Part shown: piece after piece, positions 48,833-57,215 of the stretch
Layout: each line of letters begins with the position of its first letter
Numbering within the stretch: position 1 is the first letter of the stretch
Source of the DNA: Pseudoxanthomonas sp. CF385
GTDB lineage: Bacteria > Pseudomonadota > Gammaproteobacteria > Xanthomonadales > Xanthomonadaceae
NCBI RefSeq assembly: GCF_900104255.1
Contig: NZ_FNKZ01000002.1
Span: forward strand, 682,001 to 746,000
DNA length: 64,000 nucleotides
Direction of reading: 5' to 3'
The notes under the pieces: generated by a model
Databases searched by the model: none
Told to the model about the DNA's origin: nothing
Seen by the model: only the letters and a program-made list of their open reading frames with translations
Translations under genes and position numbers: made by a program

Positions 48833-49603
48833 ATGTGCCTGGTTGCGCTCGCCTGGAATGTCCACCCCCGCTGGCGGCTCGTGCTGGCCGGCAATCGCGA
48901 CGAGTTCCACGCCCGTCCCACGGCCGCCCTGGCCGCCTGGGAGGCGCCGGCCGGGATCCTCGCCGGCCGCGACCTGCAGTCCGGGGGAACGTGGGCCGGC
49001 ACCGACCGGCAGGGGCGCGTGGCCGTCGTGACGAACGTGCGGGACCCGGCCATCGTCGTTCCGGGCGCACCGTCGCGCGGCCAGCTCGCCACGGGATTCC
49101 TGGCCTCGCCGGATGGCGCGGACCATCGCACCGCCGGTCTGCTGGTGGCGGCGGAGTCCTTCGCACCGTTCAACCTGGTGCTGGCCGATGCGACGACCTG
49201 CGAGTACCTCAGCAACTACCCCACACCCCGCCGCATTCCGTTGGCACCGGGCGTGCACGGGCTGTCCAATGGAGACCTAGACGAACCTTGGCCGAAGACG
49301 GTTGCACTGAAGGCGCGGCTGGCGACCTGGATCGCCGCCGGCGACGAGGATGTGGCGCCACTGTGGGCGGCGTTGGCCGACGAAACGCCCGCACCGGACG
49401 AGCGCCTTCCGGATACCGGCGTAGGCCTCGACCTCGAACGCCGGCTCTCTCCCGCCTTCATCCGCGACACCCGCTATGGCACCCGCGCCAGCACGCTGAT
49501 CGCCATCGACCACCATGGCCACGGTTGGATCAGCGAGCGCCGCTTCGGACCGGAAGGCGTATTCGAAGGCGAGACGACGTTGCGGATTGGCATCGAGGCG
49601 TAG
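48833..49603 (+). CDS. NRDE-family protein (TANGO2-like, DUF833)
   Basis: A 256-residue protein of the NRDE family. It starts MCLVALAWNVHP with Cys at position 2 and contains the name-giving LAGNRDEFHARP; both are conserved in TANGO2-type proteins, whose fold resembles N-terminal nucleophile hydrolases. The biochemical activity in bacteria is not settled. The ATG at 48833 places the conserved Cys2 at the N-terminus, as in homologues; the open frame upstream to 48782 is unsupported. Divergent from mraZ. It is the last chromosomal gene before the integrated element. Confidence 0.9.
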   Translation: MCLVALAWNVHPRWRLVLAGNRDEFHARPTAALAAWEAPAGILAGRDLQSGGTWAGTDRQGRVAVVTNVRDPAIVVPGAPSRGQLATGFLASPDGADHRTAGLLVAAESFAPFNLVLADATTCEYLSNYPTPRRIPLAPGVHGLSNGDLDEPWPKTVALKARLATWIAAGDEDVAPLWAALADETPAPDERLPDTGVGLDLERRLSPAFIRDTRYGTRASTLIAIDHHGHGWISERRFGPEGVFEGETTLRIGIEA

Positions 49604-49658
49604 CGCATTCGCGACTCACGTCGCTCCCACATGAGAAACAGAACAGCCGCTCCTAATA

Positions 49659-49777
49659 GCCCCCTGAGTCAGGGGGCGGCGAGCGCACCGCGCGAGCGGG
49701 GGTGTGGCAGCGAAGGCCTGGGGCCCAAAGTTCGCACTGCGAACTTTGGGAGCTTCAACGCGCTTCGCGTTGAAGCT
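49659..49777. repeat. Three perfect inverted repeats in a row
   Basis: First: GCCCCCTGA, G, TCAGGGGGC (49659-49677). Second: 13-base arms CCCAAAGTTCGCA and TGCGAACTTTGGG around one base (49724-49750). Third, directly abutting: 12-base arms AGCTTCAACGCG and CGCGTTGAAGCT around CTT (49751-49777). The stems are perfect. They resemble extragenic palindromic (REP/BIME-like) elements and lie outside the island's coding part. Confidence 0.75.
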
Positions 49778-49852
49778 GGCGGCGGAGCCGGCCACTTAAC
49801 TGATCCGGAAAATCCCTTGTTCTAGGGGCTTTGAGCTGGTCCATCGTGTCGG

Positions 49853-49871
49853 CGTACCCGAAAACGTACCC
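49853..49871. repeat. CGTACCC direct repeat upstream of the integrase
   Basis: CGTACCC at 49853-49859 and 49865-49871, one helical turn apart and 18 bp before the integrase start. Similar pairs precede many P4-type integrase genes and may be arm-type integrase sites or an autoregulatory operator. Confidence 0.55.
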
Positions 49872-49889
49872 AATACTAAGGAAAGCCCC

Positions 49890-51110
49890 ATGCTCACCCT
49901 GTCTACGATCAAGGCCGCCAAAGCCCAGCCCAAGCCATACCGCCTGCCTGACTTCGGCGGTCTGTTTCTGCAAGTACAGCCGTCCGGCGGAAAGGTCTGG
50001 CGCTTGCGCTATCTCCGTCCCGGCACGCGGAAAGAGAACATGCTGAGCTTCGGCTCGTTCCCGACCGTCTCGCTGCAGGACGCCCGTGAGGCCCGCGAGG
50101 ATGCCCGGCGGCTGCTGAGCCGCGGAATCGACCCCGGCATGCGAAAGAAGACCGAGAAGCTGGTGACGGCCCAGAAGGCGGCTAGCACTTTCGGCGCCAT
50201 TGCCGACGAGTACTTTGACAAGCGGGCACGGGAGACGGACGAAGACCCGTCCAAGCGAGAACGCAGCCGCTACGACAACCACCTGAAACCCATCATCGGC
50301 AACGTGCCGATTGCCGACGTGACGGCACCCATGCTGCTGTCCGCTTTGCGCAAGCCCGAGGCCGCCGGCAAACTGGAAACCGCTCGTCGGCTGCGGGCCA
50401 TGTCTGGGCGCATCTTCCGCTACGCCATCGCCACCGGGCGTGCCACCCGCGACCCGTCCGCCGACCTCGTGGGTGCATTGACGATGCCGACGCCGACCAA
50501 CTTCGCCGCGGCCACCGACCCGAAAGACCTGCCCGACCTGCTGCGCGCACTGTGGAGCTATGCGGGTGGGCCGATTGTCTCGGCCGCCCTGCAACTGACT
50601 CCCCTGCTGTTTGTTCGCCATGGTGAACTGCGCTCGGCTCGCTGGGCCGACATTGACCTCGATGCGGCCGAGTGGCGCTTCTCTGCGAGCAAGACCAAAA
50701 CGCCGCACATCGTTCCGCTGGCAACGCAGGCCATTGAGATTCTCACCGAGCTGCACAAACTCACGGGACGTGGTGCATACGTGTTCCCCAGCGCCCGTGG
50801 GGGTGACCGCCACATGTCTCAGGTCGCCACTCTCTCCGCTATGCGTCGCATGGAACTGCCCGCCGACCTCGTGACCAATCACGGCTGGCGTGCCACAGCC
50901 CGCACGTTGCTGGACGAAGTGCTGGGCTTCCGTCCCGACGTCGTCGAGCACCAGCTCGCGCATGCAGTGAAAGACCCGTTGGGTCGTGCGTACAATCGCA
51001 CCTCCCACCTGCCGGAGCGCAAGGTGATGATGCAGGCGTGGGCGGACTATCTGGACAGCCTGCGTACCGGCTCGAATGTTGTGGCGATTGAATCGCGCCG
51101 GAGCGCGTAA
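49890..51110 (+). CDS. int: P4-type tyrosine integrase
   Basis: Site-specific recombinase of 406 aa. An N-terminal DUF4102 arm-binding domain (IKAAKAQPKPYRLPDFGGLF) is followed by a core-binding domain (residues ~100-190). The catalytic domain has the first Arg about 243 in RHGELRSARW, the HxxR box in NHGWRATARTLLDE, and the nucleophile Tyr in GRAYNRTSH. Near-consensus motifs indicate an active enzyme. AAGGA precedes the ATG at proper spacing. It sits at the left end of the island as expected for this class. Confidence 0.97.
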   Translation: MLTLSTIKAAKAQPKPYRLPDFGGLFLQVQPSGGKVWRLRYLRPGTRKENMLSFGSFPTVSLQDAREAREDARRLLSRGIDPGMRKKTEKLVTAQKAASTFGAIADEYFDKRARETDEDPSKRERSRYDNHLKPIIGNVPIADVTAPMLLSALRKPEAAGKLETARRLRAMSGRIFRYAIATGRATRDPSADLVGALTMPTPTNFAAATDPKDLPDLLRALWSYAGGPIVSAALQLTPLLFVRHGELRSARWADIDLDAAEWRFSASKTKTPHIVPLATQAIEILTELHKLTGRGAYVFPSARGGDRHMSQVATLSAMRRMELPADLVTNHGWRATARTLLDEVLGFRPDVVEHQLAHAVKDPLGRAYNRTSHLPERKVMMQAWADYLDSLRTGSNVVAIESRRSA

Positions 51111-51118
51111 GGAAAGCA

Positions 51119-51901
51119 ATGGGGAGGACGACTGACCGCCTGCGAAAGCACCACCCGTCACGCGGCCATGAAACGGTGTTCGACCGGTCAGATTTCACTC
51201 GATTGCTGGAAACTCATCTTGGTAGCACCCTCACCTCCGTGCGGCCGGAGGACATTACGCGCCTGATGTTCGCCATCGGTATCGCAGCGTCAGAGGAGTC
51301 GAGGATCACGGCCGGGCATGAGTCGAGGAAGGACAGCCTCGCGGCGCTCAGAGCGATGTTCCGCCTGCCTGATGACGATCTGATCGCCGTGTTACCGACT
51401 TGCGATATGGCGACGTTCGGCCGAATCCAAACAGCACAGACCGAGCTGGACTACCGCCGTAACGGGATTCCCATCGTCGAAGTGCCGAGCTCGACGCTCA
51501 CTGATGCCGACGAGGTGGACGCTAGGCTGATCCATAGGCGGTCCATCGAGTTACCGACAACCGGGCGGCAACTCTACCTGCCAATGGGCATTGACGGCCT
51601 GCGTGAAGCAGTAGCGGAAGCAATCGCGGTCGCTGAACAGGAAACCGGTAGTGCGGGCAACAAGTCCAAGCCGCACATGGAAGATCTGGCGGAAGCCTGC
51701 AACGATTTCATGAGGAAGTACCCACTACCCAGAAGAAAGCACGATGCTCCATCGCGCGATGTACCCCTGTCCGCACCGGTGAGGTTCGCCACCGAGATTT
51801 ACGCGCTGGCGGGAATGAACGGCATTGGTGACTCGAGGGTTGAGCAGCTACTTACTCGTGCGAGGAGGCGTACGGAGAAGGGAAATTGTAAGCCTGCCTG
51901 A
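51119..51901 (+). CDS. Hypothetical protein of the island
   Basis: A 260-residue soluble protein with no membrane segment and no motif I recognise. The N-terminus is basic (RTTDRLRKHHPSRGH). A middle part (TLTDADEVDARLIHRRSIEL) and a C-terminal helical basic region (SRVEQLLTRARRRTEKG) could bind nucleic acid; that is speculation. It starts 8 bp after the integrase stop with AAGGA upstream, so it is probably co-transcribed with int. Confidence 0.6.
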   Translation: MGRTTDRLRKHHPSRGHETVFDRSDFTRLLETHLGSTLTSVRPEDITRLMFAIGIAASEESRITAGHESRKDSLAALRAMFRLPDDDLIAVLPTCDMATFGRIQTAQTELDYRRNGIPIVEVPSSTLTDADEVDARLIHRRSIELPTTGRQLYLPMGIDGLREAVAEAIAVAEQETGSAGNKSKPHMEDLAEACNDFMRKYPLPRRKHDAPSRDVPLSAPVRFATEIYALAGMNGIGDSRVEQLLTRARRRTEKGNCKPA

Positions 51902-51995
51902 AATTCCCAAATAAGTAGGGATACATCCCCTCTCACGGTTAGCAAAGTGTCCAGCAAGGGCGGCAGTGGTCGCCGAATGGCAAAGGACATTTTGT
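51902..51995. other. Short gap before the excisionase-like gene
   Basis: 94 bp containing an imperfect dyad GGGAT-AC-ATCCC (51918-51929) that could be an operator for the early operon. The ribosome-binding site AAAGGA lies just before 51996. Confidence 0.35.
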
Positions 51996-52193
51996 ATGAC
52001 GTTTCATCCGAACGACCTCCTCGATGAAAAGGAGGCGGCGAGCTACCTGAAATTCAACGCCAAGACGCTGCGCAACTGGCGGGCGACCAAGCAAGGTCCG
52101 GAGTGGGTGCGCGTCTCCACGCGCTCCATCCGCTACCGCTTCTCCGATCTGGAAGCCTTCATCGCCGCTTCGACGGCGAAGGTGGTTCCGTGA
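51996..52193 (+). CDS. AlpA/excisionase-like helix-turn-helix protein
   Basis: A 65-residue MerR-type winged-helix DNA-binding protein (HTH_17 class): LLDEKEAASYLKFNAKTLRN is the helix-turn-helix and RSIRYRFSDLEAFIA the wing and final helix, the typical layout of AlpA and Xis proteins of P4-like satellites. It would control excision or the early promoter. Start at 51996 is supported by AAAGGA; a longer frame from 51966 is less likely. Its stop overlaps the next gene's GTG. Confidence 0.85.
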   Translation: MTFHPNDLLDEKEAASYLKFNAKTLRNWRATKQGPEWVRVSTRSIRYRFSDLEAFIAASTAKVVP

Positions 52194-52417
52194 GCGCCCC
52201 GGAATCCGTTACCGACTCGGCGCTGGTGTGGGTTGATGGTCACCACTTCGTGTTCATGCACCGTGGTCGCGAGGTCTGGAGCTGCTGGCCGGCCGACACC
52301 AAAGACGTGGACATGCTGCTGGAGGTGATCCTGCCCGAGAAGAACTGGTTCACCCTCGATCATCGCAACCAATTCGTGAATCTGTTGGAGGCGCGCTTCG
52401 GCGCGAAGTTCCGCTAA
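52190..52417 (+). CDS. Small hypothetical protein
   Basis: A 75-residue acidic-to-neutral protein starting at GTG, with the preceding stop nested in the start (GTGA). Contains a compact, aromatic-rich segment (LVWVDGHHFVFMHRGREVWS) that looks like a small beta domain. No family recognised. Translationally coupled on both sides (the next gene begins with TAATG). Confidence 0.6.
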   Translation: MSAPESVTDSALVWVDGHHFVFMHRGREVWSCWPADTKDVDMLLEVILPEKNWFTLDHRNQFVNLLEARFGAKFR

Positions 52418-53274
52418 TGCGCGACTATGGGAAGGTTCACACTTCGTTCTGGGAAAGCCCGTCGGCGCGCGCGCTGACGGGTGATGGTCGCTACCTCGCG
52501 CTGTACCTGTTGACCTGCAAACACAACACCACTGCGGGCGCGTTCCGTTTGCCGGATGGCTATGCGTGCGAAGACCTGCAGTGGACGTTTGAGCGGCTCC
52601 ACGAGGTTTTCCGCGAGCTGATCGAAAGCGGCTTCGCTACCCGTTGCGAAGTTTCGAAGTGGGTATTCATCCACAAGCATCTCGACTGGAACCCGCCCGA
52701 GAATCCGAATCAGGGCAAAGCCGTCGCCAAGGTCGCGGCGATGGTGCCCGAGTCTTGCAGCTGGAAGCAGGAGTTCGAAATGGTCTTGAGCCGTTTCCAG
52801 ACCGTTCCTCAGAGCACCCGCAACCCTTCGGAAACCGTTCCGGAACCCTTCGCTAACCAGAAACAGAAGCAGAAGCAGAAGCAGAAGAATGATGGCGCTG
52901 GCGCGCCCGAATCCAGCTTTGAGAATCTGAGCAACGAAGGCAGTGAGGAGCTCGCACAGATCACCAAGCAGCCCGCTGCCCTCGGCGTCTGCGAATTGAT
53001 TGCCGAGGGCATCGATCCGCAGCACGCCAAGGACTGGCTGAAGGTGCGCAAAGACAACCGCGCGCCGCTCACTCAGACCGCGTGGGACGGCGTGAAGGCA
53101 GAAGCAGCGAAGGCAGGGATCACTCCCGCTCAGGCTGTCGAGATTGCCGCTACGAGCTCGTGGCGCGGCTTCAAGGCAGACTGGGTCATGAGCGGCAGCA
53201 TGAAACAGGGCACGGCCGCTGAGGTCTCCAAGGCGAGCCAGCCCGGCGGCGGGCGCAAGCGGCTGGGCTCGTAA
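52417..53274 (+). CDS. Phage-type replication protein (winged-helix N-terminus)
   Basis: A 285-residue protein. The N-terminal ~110 residues resemble the winged-helix domain of phage replisome organisers (VHTSFWESPSARALTGDGRY, FIHKHLDWNPPENPNQGK). A flexible linker with a (Gln-Lys)5 run follows, then a C-terminal helical part (ITPAQAVEIAATSSWRGFKADW) like the helicase-loader interaction domains of DnaT/DnaD-type proteins. It immediately precedes, and is translationally coupled to, the DnaB-like helicase, which fits a helicase loader or origin-binding role. Confidence 0.7.
   Translation: MRDYGKVHTSFWESPSARALTGDGRYLALYLLTCKHNTTAGAFRLPDGYACEDLQWTFERLHEVFRELIESGFATRCEVSKWVFIHKHLDWNPPENPNQGKAVAKVAAMVPESCSWKQEFEMVLSRFQTVPQSTRNPSETVPEPFANQKQKQKQKQKNDGAGAPESSFENLSNEGSEELAQITKQPAALGVCELIAEGIDPQHAKDWLKVRKDNRAPLTQTAWDGVKAEAAKAGITPAQAVEIAATSSWRGFKADWVMSGSMKQGTAAEVSKASQPGGGRKRLGS
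52858..52887 (+). repeat. Hexanucleotide tandem repeat (CAGAAR)5
   Basis: Five units, encoding Gln-Lys repeats in the linker of the replication protein. Changes in copy number would lengthen or shorten the linker without frameshift. Confidence 0.8.
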
Positions 53275-54539
53275 TGCAGACTCCCATCCATGCGGAAGAA
53301 GCCGTACTCGGCGGCATCTTGCTCTGCAACGACAACTATCACGACGCGGCCCGCTGGCTGACGGCCGATCACTTCACGTCCATGACTCGCAAACGAGTGT
53401 GGGGCGCGCTCCGCGAGCGCATCCTCTGCGGGGAGCTGGCCGACACGATCACCATCGCCGAGAGCCTGCCGAATGATGCGGACGAAGTGTTCGCCCTCGT
53501 CGAGGCTTGCGTAACCGCCCGGACGGTTGATACGTACATCCGCATCGTCCACAACAACTGGCGGCTCCGTGAGGCAGCCCGGATCGGGGCAAGCCTGATT
53601 GCCAGTAGCCGCGAAGGTGGGGATGGCGTGAACGAAGCCATTGGCGCGCTGCTGCGGCTCAACGCGACGGTGACGGAACACGAGTTCACCGGCCAGCAGG
53701 CGATGCGCATGGCGTTCGATCAGGCCCGCGCCGCATACGAGAACGGCGGCAAACTCCCCGGCATCACGACCGGCCTCAACAAGCTGGACGCGATCCTCGG
53801 CGGCTTCCACGACTCCGACCTGACCATCATTGGTGGCCGTCCGGCGATGGGCAAAACCGCATTTCTGCTGGGCTTGGCGGAAGCGGCGGCGCAGTCTGGA
53901 GTTCCCGTGGGCCTGATCAGCGCCGAGCAACCTGCGATCCAGATCGGCATCCGTCGCGTCTCCCTGTCCTCGGGCGTGGCCGCCGCCCGCATCCGCTCTG
54001 GCCAGTTCGAAGAGGAGGACTGGGGCAAGCTGGTGTCGGGGATGACCAAGTCCAAGGATGCCCCGGTTTGGATCTATGACCGCAGCGCCGTGACGCTGGA
54101 TGAGCTGATCAGCGTCGCGCGCAAGTGGAAACACACCCACGGGATTCGCGCCTTGTTCGTGGACTATGCGCAGCGCATCACGGTGCCCGGCACTGACCGC
54201 ATCACGGAAGTTGCGACCGTGGCGCGCGGCCTGAAGAACCTCGCTCGTGACCTCAACATCCCGGTGATCGCACTCGCTCAGGTCGTGAAGGGTGTCGATA
54301 CCCGCGAGGACAAGCGCCCGAATGCTGGCGACCTCGCCAACTCCGACGAGCTGACCCGCGAGGCGGACCAGATCCTGATGCTCTACCGGGACGAGGTCTA
54401 CAACGCTGACACCCGGAACAAGGGCACTGTCGAGGTTCTGATCGAGAAGAACCGCAACGGCCCGATTGGTTTTGAGCACTTCGCCTTCTTGCCCGAGACG
54501 ATGAAATTCGCTGACCTCACGCCTGAGCCGGAATTCTAG
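53274..54539 (+). CDS. DnaB-like replicative helicase
   Basis: A 421-residue RecA-fold 5'-3' helicase of phage type. The N-terminal helical domain matches DnaB (HAEEAVLGGILLCNDNYHDA). Walker A is GGRPAMGKTAF with Lys about residue 194, Walker B RALFVDYAQR, and the DnaB C-terminal motifs NSDELTREADQILMLYRD and IEKNRNGP are present. It probably lets the element replicate after excision. TAATG coupling to the preceding gene suggests a loader-helicase pair. Confidence 0.93.
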   Translation: MQTPIHAEEAVLGGILLCNDNYHDAARWLTADHFTSMTRKRVWGALRERILCGELADTITIAESLPNDADEVFALVEACVTARTVDTYIRIVHNNWRLREAARIGASLIASSREGGDGVNEAIGALLRLNATVTEHEFTGQQAMRMAFDQARAAYENGGKLPGITTGLNKLDAILGGFHDSDLTIIGGRPAMGKTAFLLGLAEAAAQSGVPVGLISAEQPAIQIGIRRVSLSSGVAAARIRSGQFEEEDWGKLVSGMTKSKDAPVWIYDRSAVTLDELISVARKWKHTHGIRALFVDYAQRITVPGTDRITEVATVARGLKNLARDLNIPVIALAQVVKGVDTREDKRPNAGDLANSDELTREADQILMLYRDEVYNADTRNKGTVEVLIEKNRNGPIGFEHFAFLPETMKFADLTPEPEF

Positions 54540-54610
54540 TCACAAGCACGAGCCCCCACTCCACTACGGTGCCGCTCTGCACCGCGATTCTCACCAAGGA
54601 AGCAAAACCA

Positions 54611-55288
54611 ATGAATGACTTTCGAACCCTCAGCCGCACCGGCACCTGTGATGCAGCCGACACCGATGAACCCATGGGCGTGTTCGAGATCCTGAACTCC
54701 TCCATGCCCGCCGCTACCAGTGCTGCATTCATTGCCACCAAGCACGATCAAGACGCCTTGATCCGCACCATCGGTCAGCGGATGCGTGAGGCTCGCGAGC
54801 TGTGCAACCTGACTCAGAGCGAGGCGGCGCGCCGGTTGGGCTACGCCAACCCCTCCAAGTTGTCGAAGGTGGAGGCGGCAACCGACACGAATAGCGTTCC
54901 GCTGTGGCTGATCCATAGCGCCAGCAAGTTGTATGAGGTCAGCGTGGACTACTTGTTCGGTATCACGGACGACTGGGAGACCGGTGTGCCGCGCGGTACG
55001 CAGGCGTTCCTACTCGACGCATGGCAGAAAATGCGCGAACGAGACCTGCTGGCGCTGGATCGCCTGCACCGGGAAGTCGTCGCGGTCAGTGGTGGCGCCG
55101 GTGCAATGCTCTGCGCGGTCAAGGAATTGTCGGCCGCCATCAGTCTCTATTGCAGCCGCAATCCCGGCTTCGCTGAGACCCTCGGCTCGGCGACCGTGAT
55201 GCACCGTCTCGGCCGGCTGGAAGCGGCAGCAACCGTTGCCGAAGTTGATCTGAGGAAGCTGCGCCTCTCTTCGCAGGAGGTCGTATGA
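54611..55288 (+). CDS. XRE-family (Cro/CI-like) transcriptional regulator
   Basis: A 225-residue protein. A helix-turn-helix of the XRE type lies at about residues 50-105 (RMREARELCNLTQSEAARRL then GYANPSKLSKVE and VSVDYLFGITDD). The C-terminal ~100 residues are helical and may dimerise. Unlike most phage repressors it is not divergent but embedded in the same-strand gene chain, so it may regulate late rather than early genes. The ATG at 54611 has AAGGA upstream. Confidence 0.85.
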   Translation: MNDFRTLSRTGTCDAADTDEPMGVFEILNSSMPAATSAAFIATKHDQDALIRTIGQRMREARELCNLTQSEAARRLGYANPSKLSKVEAATDTNSVPLWLIHSASKLYEVSVDYLFGITDDWETGVPRGTQAFLLDAWQKMRERDLLALDRLHREVVAVSGGAGAMLCAVKELSAAISLYCSRNPGFAETLGSATVMHRLGRLEAAATVAEVDLRKLRLSSQEVV

Positions 55289-55467
55289 CCAGCGCCCTGA
55301 CCAGCCCCGACCCCGATACCAGCCACTCGACGCAAACGCTCCCTGCAGAGTCCGAATACGTGAGCGGCGGCGACACGACGTTCGTGAGCACGGAAGCTCT
55401 CGACCGCCGGACGTTCGATGAAATGGAGCGCTTGGCCCTACGCCCCTACCGTTGGGGATCGACCTAA
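55285..55467 (+). CDS. Small hypothetical protein
   Basis: A 60-residue acidic, Ser/Thr-rich protein with no hydrophobic segment, coupled by ATGA to the XRE gene. Not recognised. Its C-terminus (FDEMERLALRPYRW) is the only part likely to be structured. Confidence 0.5.
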   Translation: MTSALTSPDPDTSHSTQTLPAESEYVSGGDTTFVSTEALDRRTFDEMERLALRPYRWGST

Positions 55468-55539
55468 AGTACGGAAAAAGGGCCCGAAAGCCCGCTTAGA
55501 GCGGCGAGAACATGACTCCACCATATAGGAGTCATACGA

Positions 55540-56112
55540 ATGAAGATCCAGAACACGTTGCCGACGATCGACGGCCCGACCATGATGGAACTCTCCCGCT
55601 CGGGCGTGCTCGCCGAAGCGAATGAGGTCCGCAAGACCATCCAGCGCGCTCTGGGCGAGCTGAACCCGGCCGGCGTCGTTTCGCTCGCCCTGAGCCTCAA
55701 CCCCGATGACCCGCCGGCCTCCGCCCTCTCCAAGGTCAAGGCCGGCATCGGCGAAGCCGTCAGCGCGCTGGCAGCCGCCGGCACCGCTTCGGGCAATGCG
55801 CACCGCGCTGAGCAACAGCGCCTCGCCGGCACCGTGGCTGCGGCGACGCATCGCACGCTGCAGATCGCCGGCGAGCTGGCGAACATCAAGGCGCGAATTC
55901 GGTCGGGTGAGTACCACGAGAACGGCAAGCGGGATCGCCTGCGCGCAGCGGGCCTCGACGGCGAAGAACTGGACCGCGCTGCCGCGCCGTTCGATGCGAG
56001 CGCCCTGAACGCCGAGCACGCCACACTGGTCAAAGAGCAAGACGCCCTCGAAGCGTTCCTCCGCAGCCGCGATTCGAAGCACTTGCCGGAAGGCTTCGAG
56101 GTTTCCCCGTAA
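55540..56112 (+). CDS. Hypothetical helical protein
   Basis: A 190-residue protein, Ala-rich and mostly helical (GEAVSALAAAGTASGNAHRA, ELANIKARIRSG), with a final coiled-coil-like stretch (LVKEQDALEAFLRSRDSK). No known domain. AGGAG precedes the ATG at good spacing. It begins a second tightly coupled gene group (to 58502) in the island. Confidence 0.6.
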   Translation: MKIQNTLPTIDGPTMMELSRSGVLAEANEVRKTIQRALGELNPAGVVSLALSLNPDDPPASALSKVKAGIGEAVSALAAAGTASGNAHRAEQQRLAGTVAAATHRTLQIAGELANIKARIRSGEYHENGKRDRLRAAGLDGEELDRAAAPFDASALNAEHATLVKEQDALEAFLRSRDSKHLPEGFEVSP

Positions 56113-56345
56113 TGGGCGCGCCCTGCCGCGCCACCACTGGCCGCCCGCCCAGCGCCTCCGGTGTCCGCGCCGAGGCTGCGCGCCACGCCCGTGACAGTGT
56201 GCGCGTGCTGGCCGAGGTGGCTGCCAGCCACGCCACTTCCGTGCCTGACCGCGTGCGCGCAGCGGAGATCATCTTGACCTTTGCCACCCTCCGCAAGGAC
56301 CGCAGCAAGGACACTCGCCCGGCACAGGAGGGGGCGACGGCATGA
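56112..56345 (+). CDS. Small basic hypothetical protein
   Basis: 77 residues, rich in Arg and Ala (RAEAARHARDSVRVLAEVAA). TAATG coupling with the preceding gene and ATGA with the next. Could be nucleic-acid binding; no family recognised. Confidence 0.5.
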   Translation: MGAPCRATTGRPPSASGVRAEAARHARDSVRVLAEVAASHATSVPDRVRAAEIILTFATLRKDRSKDTRPAQEGATA

Positions 56346-57172
56346 GCGGTGGCTTGGAGATCAGCATCGTGTCGCGCACCCTGAGTTCCGAGTGGCATGG
56401 CCTCTCGACGCACTTGATCGCCAAGTTCTACGAGGTGGCGCAGCAGGATGGCTCTTGGGTCGATGCCGGCAAGGGCGTGACGGTATGTGCTCCGCTCACT
56501 GAGGCCGAAATCGACGCGACGCTCAACTGGCAGAGCCCGTTCGAGCAGTCCGGCCCCGAATCCTCCATGCCCGCGCTCATGGCGATGCTGCAGTCCGGGG
56601 CCATCCAACCCGTGCTCAACTCGCTCGATAGTCTCGCCGAAACCGTGACGGATGCGACCGGCACGGCGCGCGTACTGAATCCCGTCAAAGACAAGGTCGC
56701 CGCGGGGCTAAAAGCCGGCGCACGGGGGCTGGAAGGCCGCACCGGCATCACGCGCTTGAACTCCATGCAGGTGTTCTCCGGAATGCCGCCCGTCAAGATC
56801 ACGGTCGTCGCCCTATTCCGGGCATGGAAAGACCCCGCCAAGGAAGTCGAGGCGCCAGTGAATCAGCTCATGTCGTGGGCATTGCCGGAGCAATTGAGCG
56901 ACATGGGCCCGCTCCTTTCCCGAGCGGCCGACTACGCCGCTGGGGGCTCCACTTCGCCCACCGACGTGCTCGCGCCCTCCAAGGCTCCCAGCAAGATCGC
57001 GATGACCTACAAGGGCAAGACCTACGCGCCGCTGGTGATCGAGTTCATTGGCCAGCCCATCGCATCCCCCGTGAGCAGCGACGGCCGCTACGTCGAAATG
57101 CTCGTGCCCATGACCCTTTGCACGCTGACCGCGCTGGACAGGGGAGACTGGAAGCGAATCAACGGCGGCTAA
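56342..57172 (+). CDS. Hypothetical protein, possible phage structural or morphogenesis protein
   Basis: A 276-residue soluble protein. Mixed alpha/beta sequence with a central segment QVFSGMPPVKITVVALFRAW then EVEAPVNQLMSWALPEQLS, which reminds me of phage baseplate/tail-cap type proteins, but I cannot name a family. It lies three genes before the terminase small subunit, in a region where packaging or morphogenesis genes are expected. It could alternatively be a satellite protein that redirects helper-phage assembly. Coupled by ATGA to the gene before it. Confidence 0.55.
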   Translation: MSGGLEISIVSRTLSSEWHGLSTHLIAKFYEVAQQDGSWVDAGKGVTVCAPLTEAEIDATLNWQSPFEQSGPESSMPALMAMLQSGAIQPVLNSLDSLAETVTDATGTARVLNPVKDKVAAGLKAGARGLEGRTGITRLNSMQVFSGMPPVKITVVALFRAWKDPAKEVEAPVNQLMSWALPEQLSDMGPLLSRAADYAAGGSTSPTDVLAPSKAPSKIAMTYKGKTYAPLVIEFIGQPIASPVSSDGRYVEMLVPMTLCTLTALDRGDWKRINGG

Positions 57173-57215
57173 CGTCTGCCACAGCAATGAACAACCGGAA
57201 TAGGAGCAGGAAAAC

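Larger units (their letters stand above)
49604..49889. other. 286-bp gap between NRDE gene and integrase; left boundary zone of the island
   Basis: No gene and no tRNA is seen. It contains three consecutive perfect palindromes (49659-49777) and a CGTACCC direct repeat close to the integrase. The left attachment site should lie in this interval but cannot be fixed without the right end. Confidence 0.7.

Noticed and set aside
49604-49889. tRNA gene or tRNA-derived attachment site next to the integrase
   Set aside because: P4-type integrases usually sit at tRNA genes, so I looked for a T-arm (GTTCRANYC) and CCA end. The GTTCGCACTGCGAAC stretch is part of a palindrome and no cloverleaf can be drawn.
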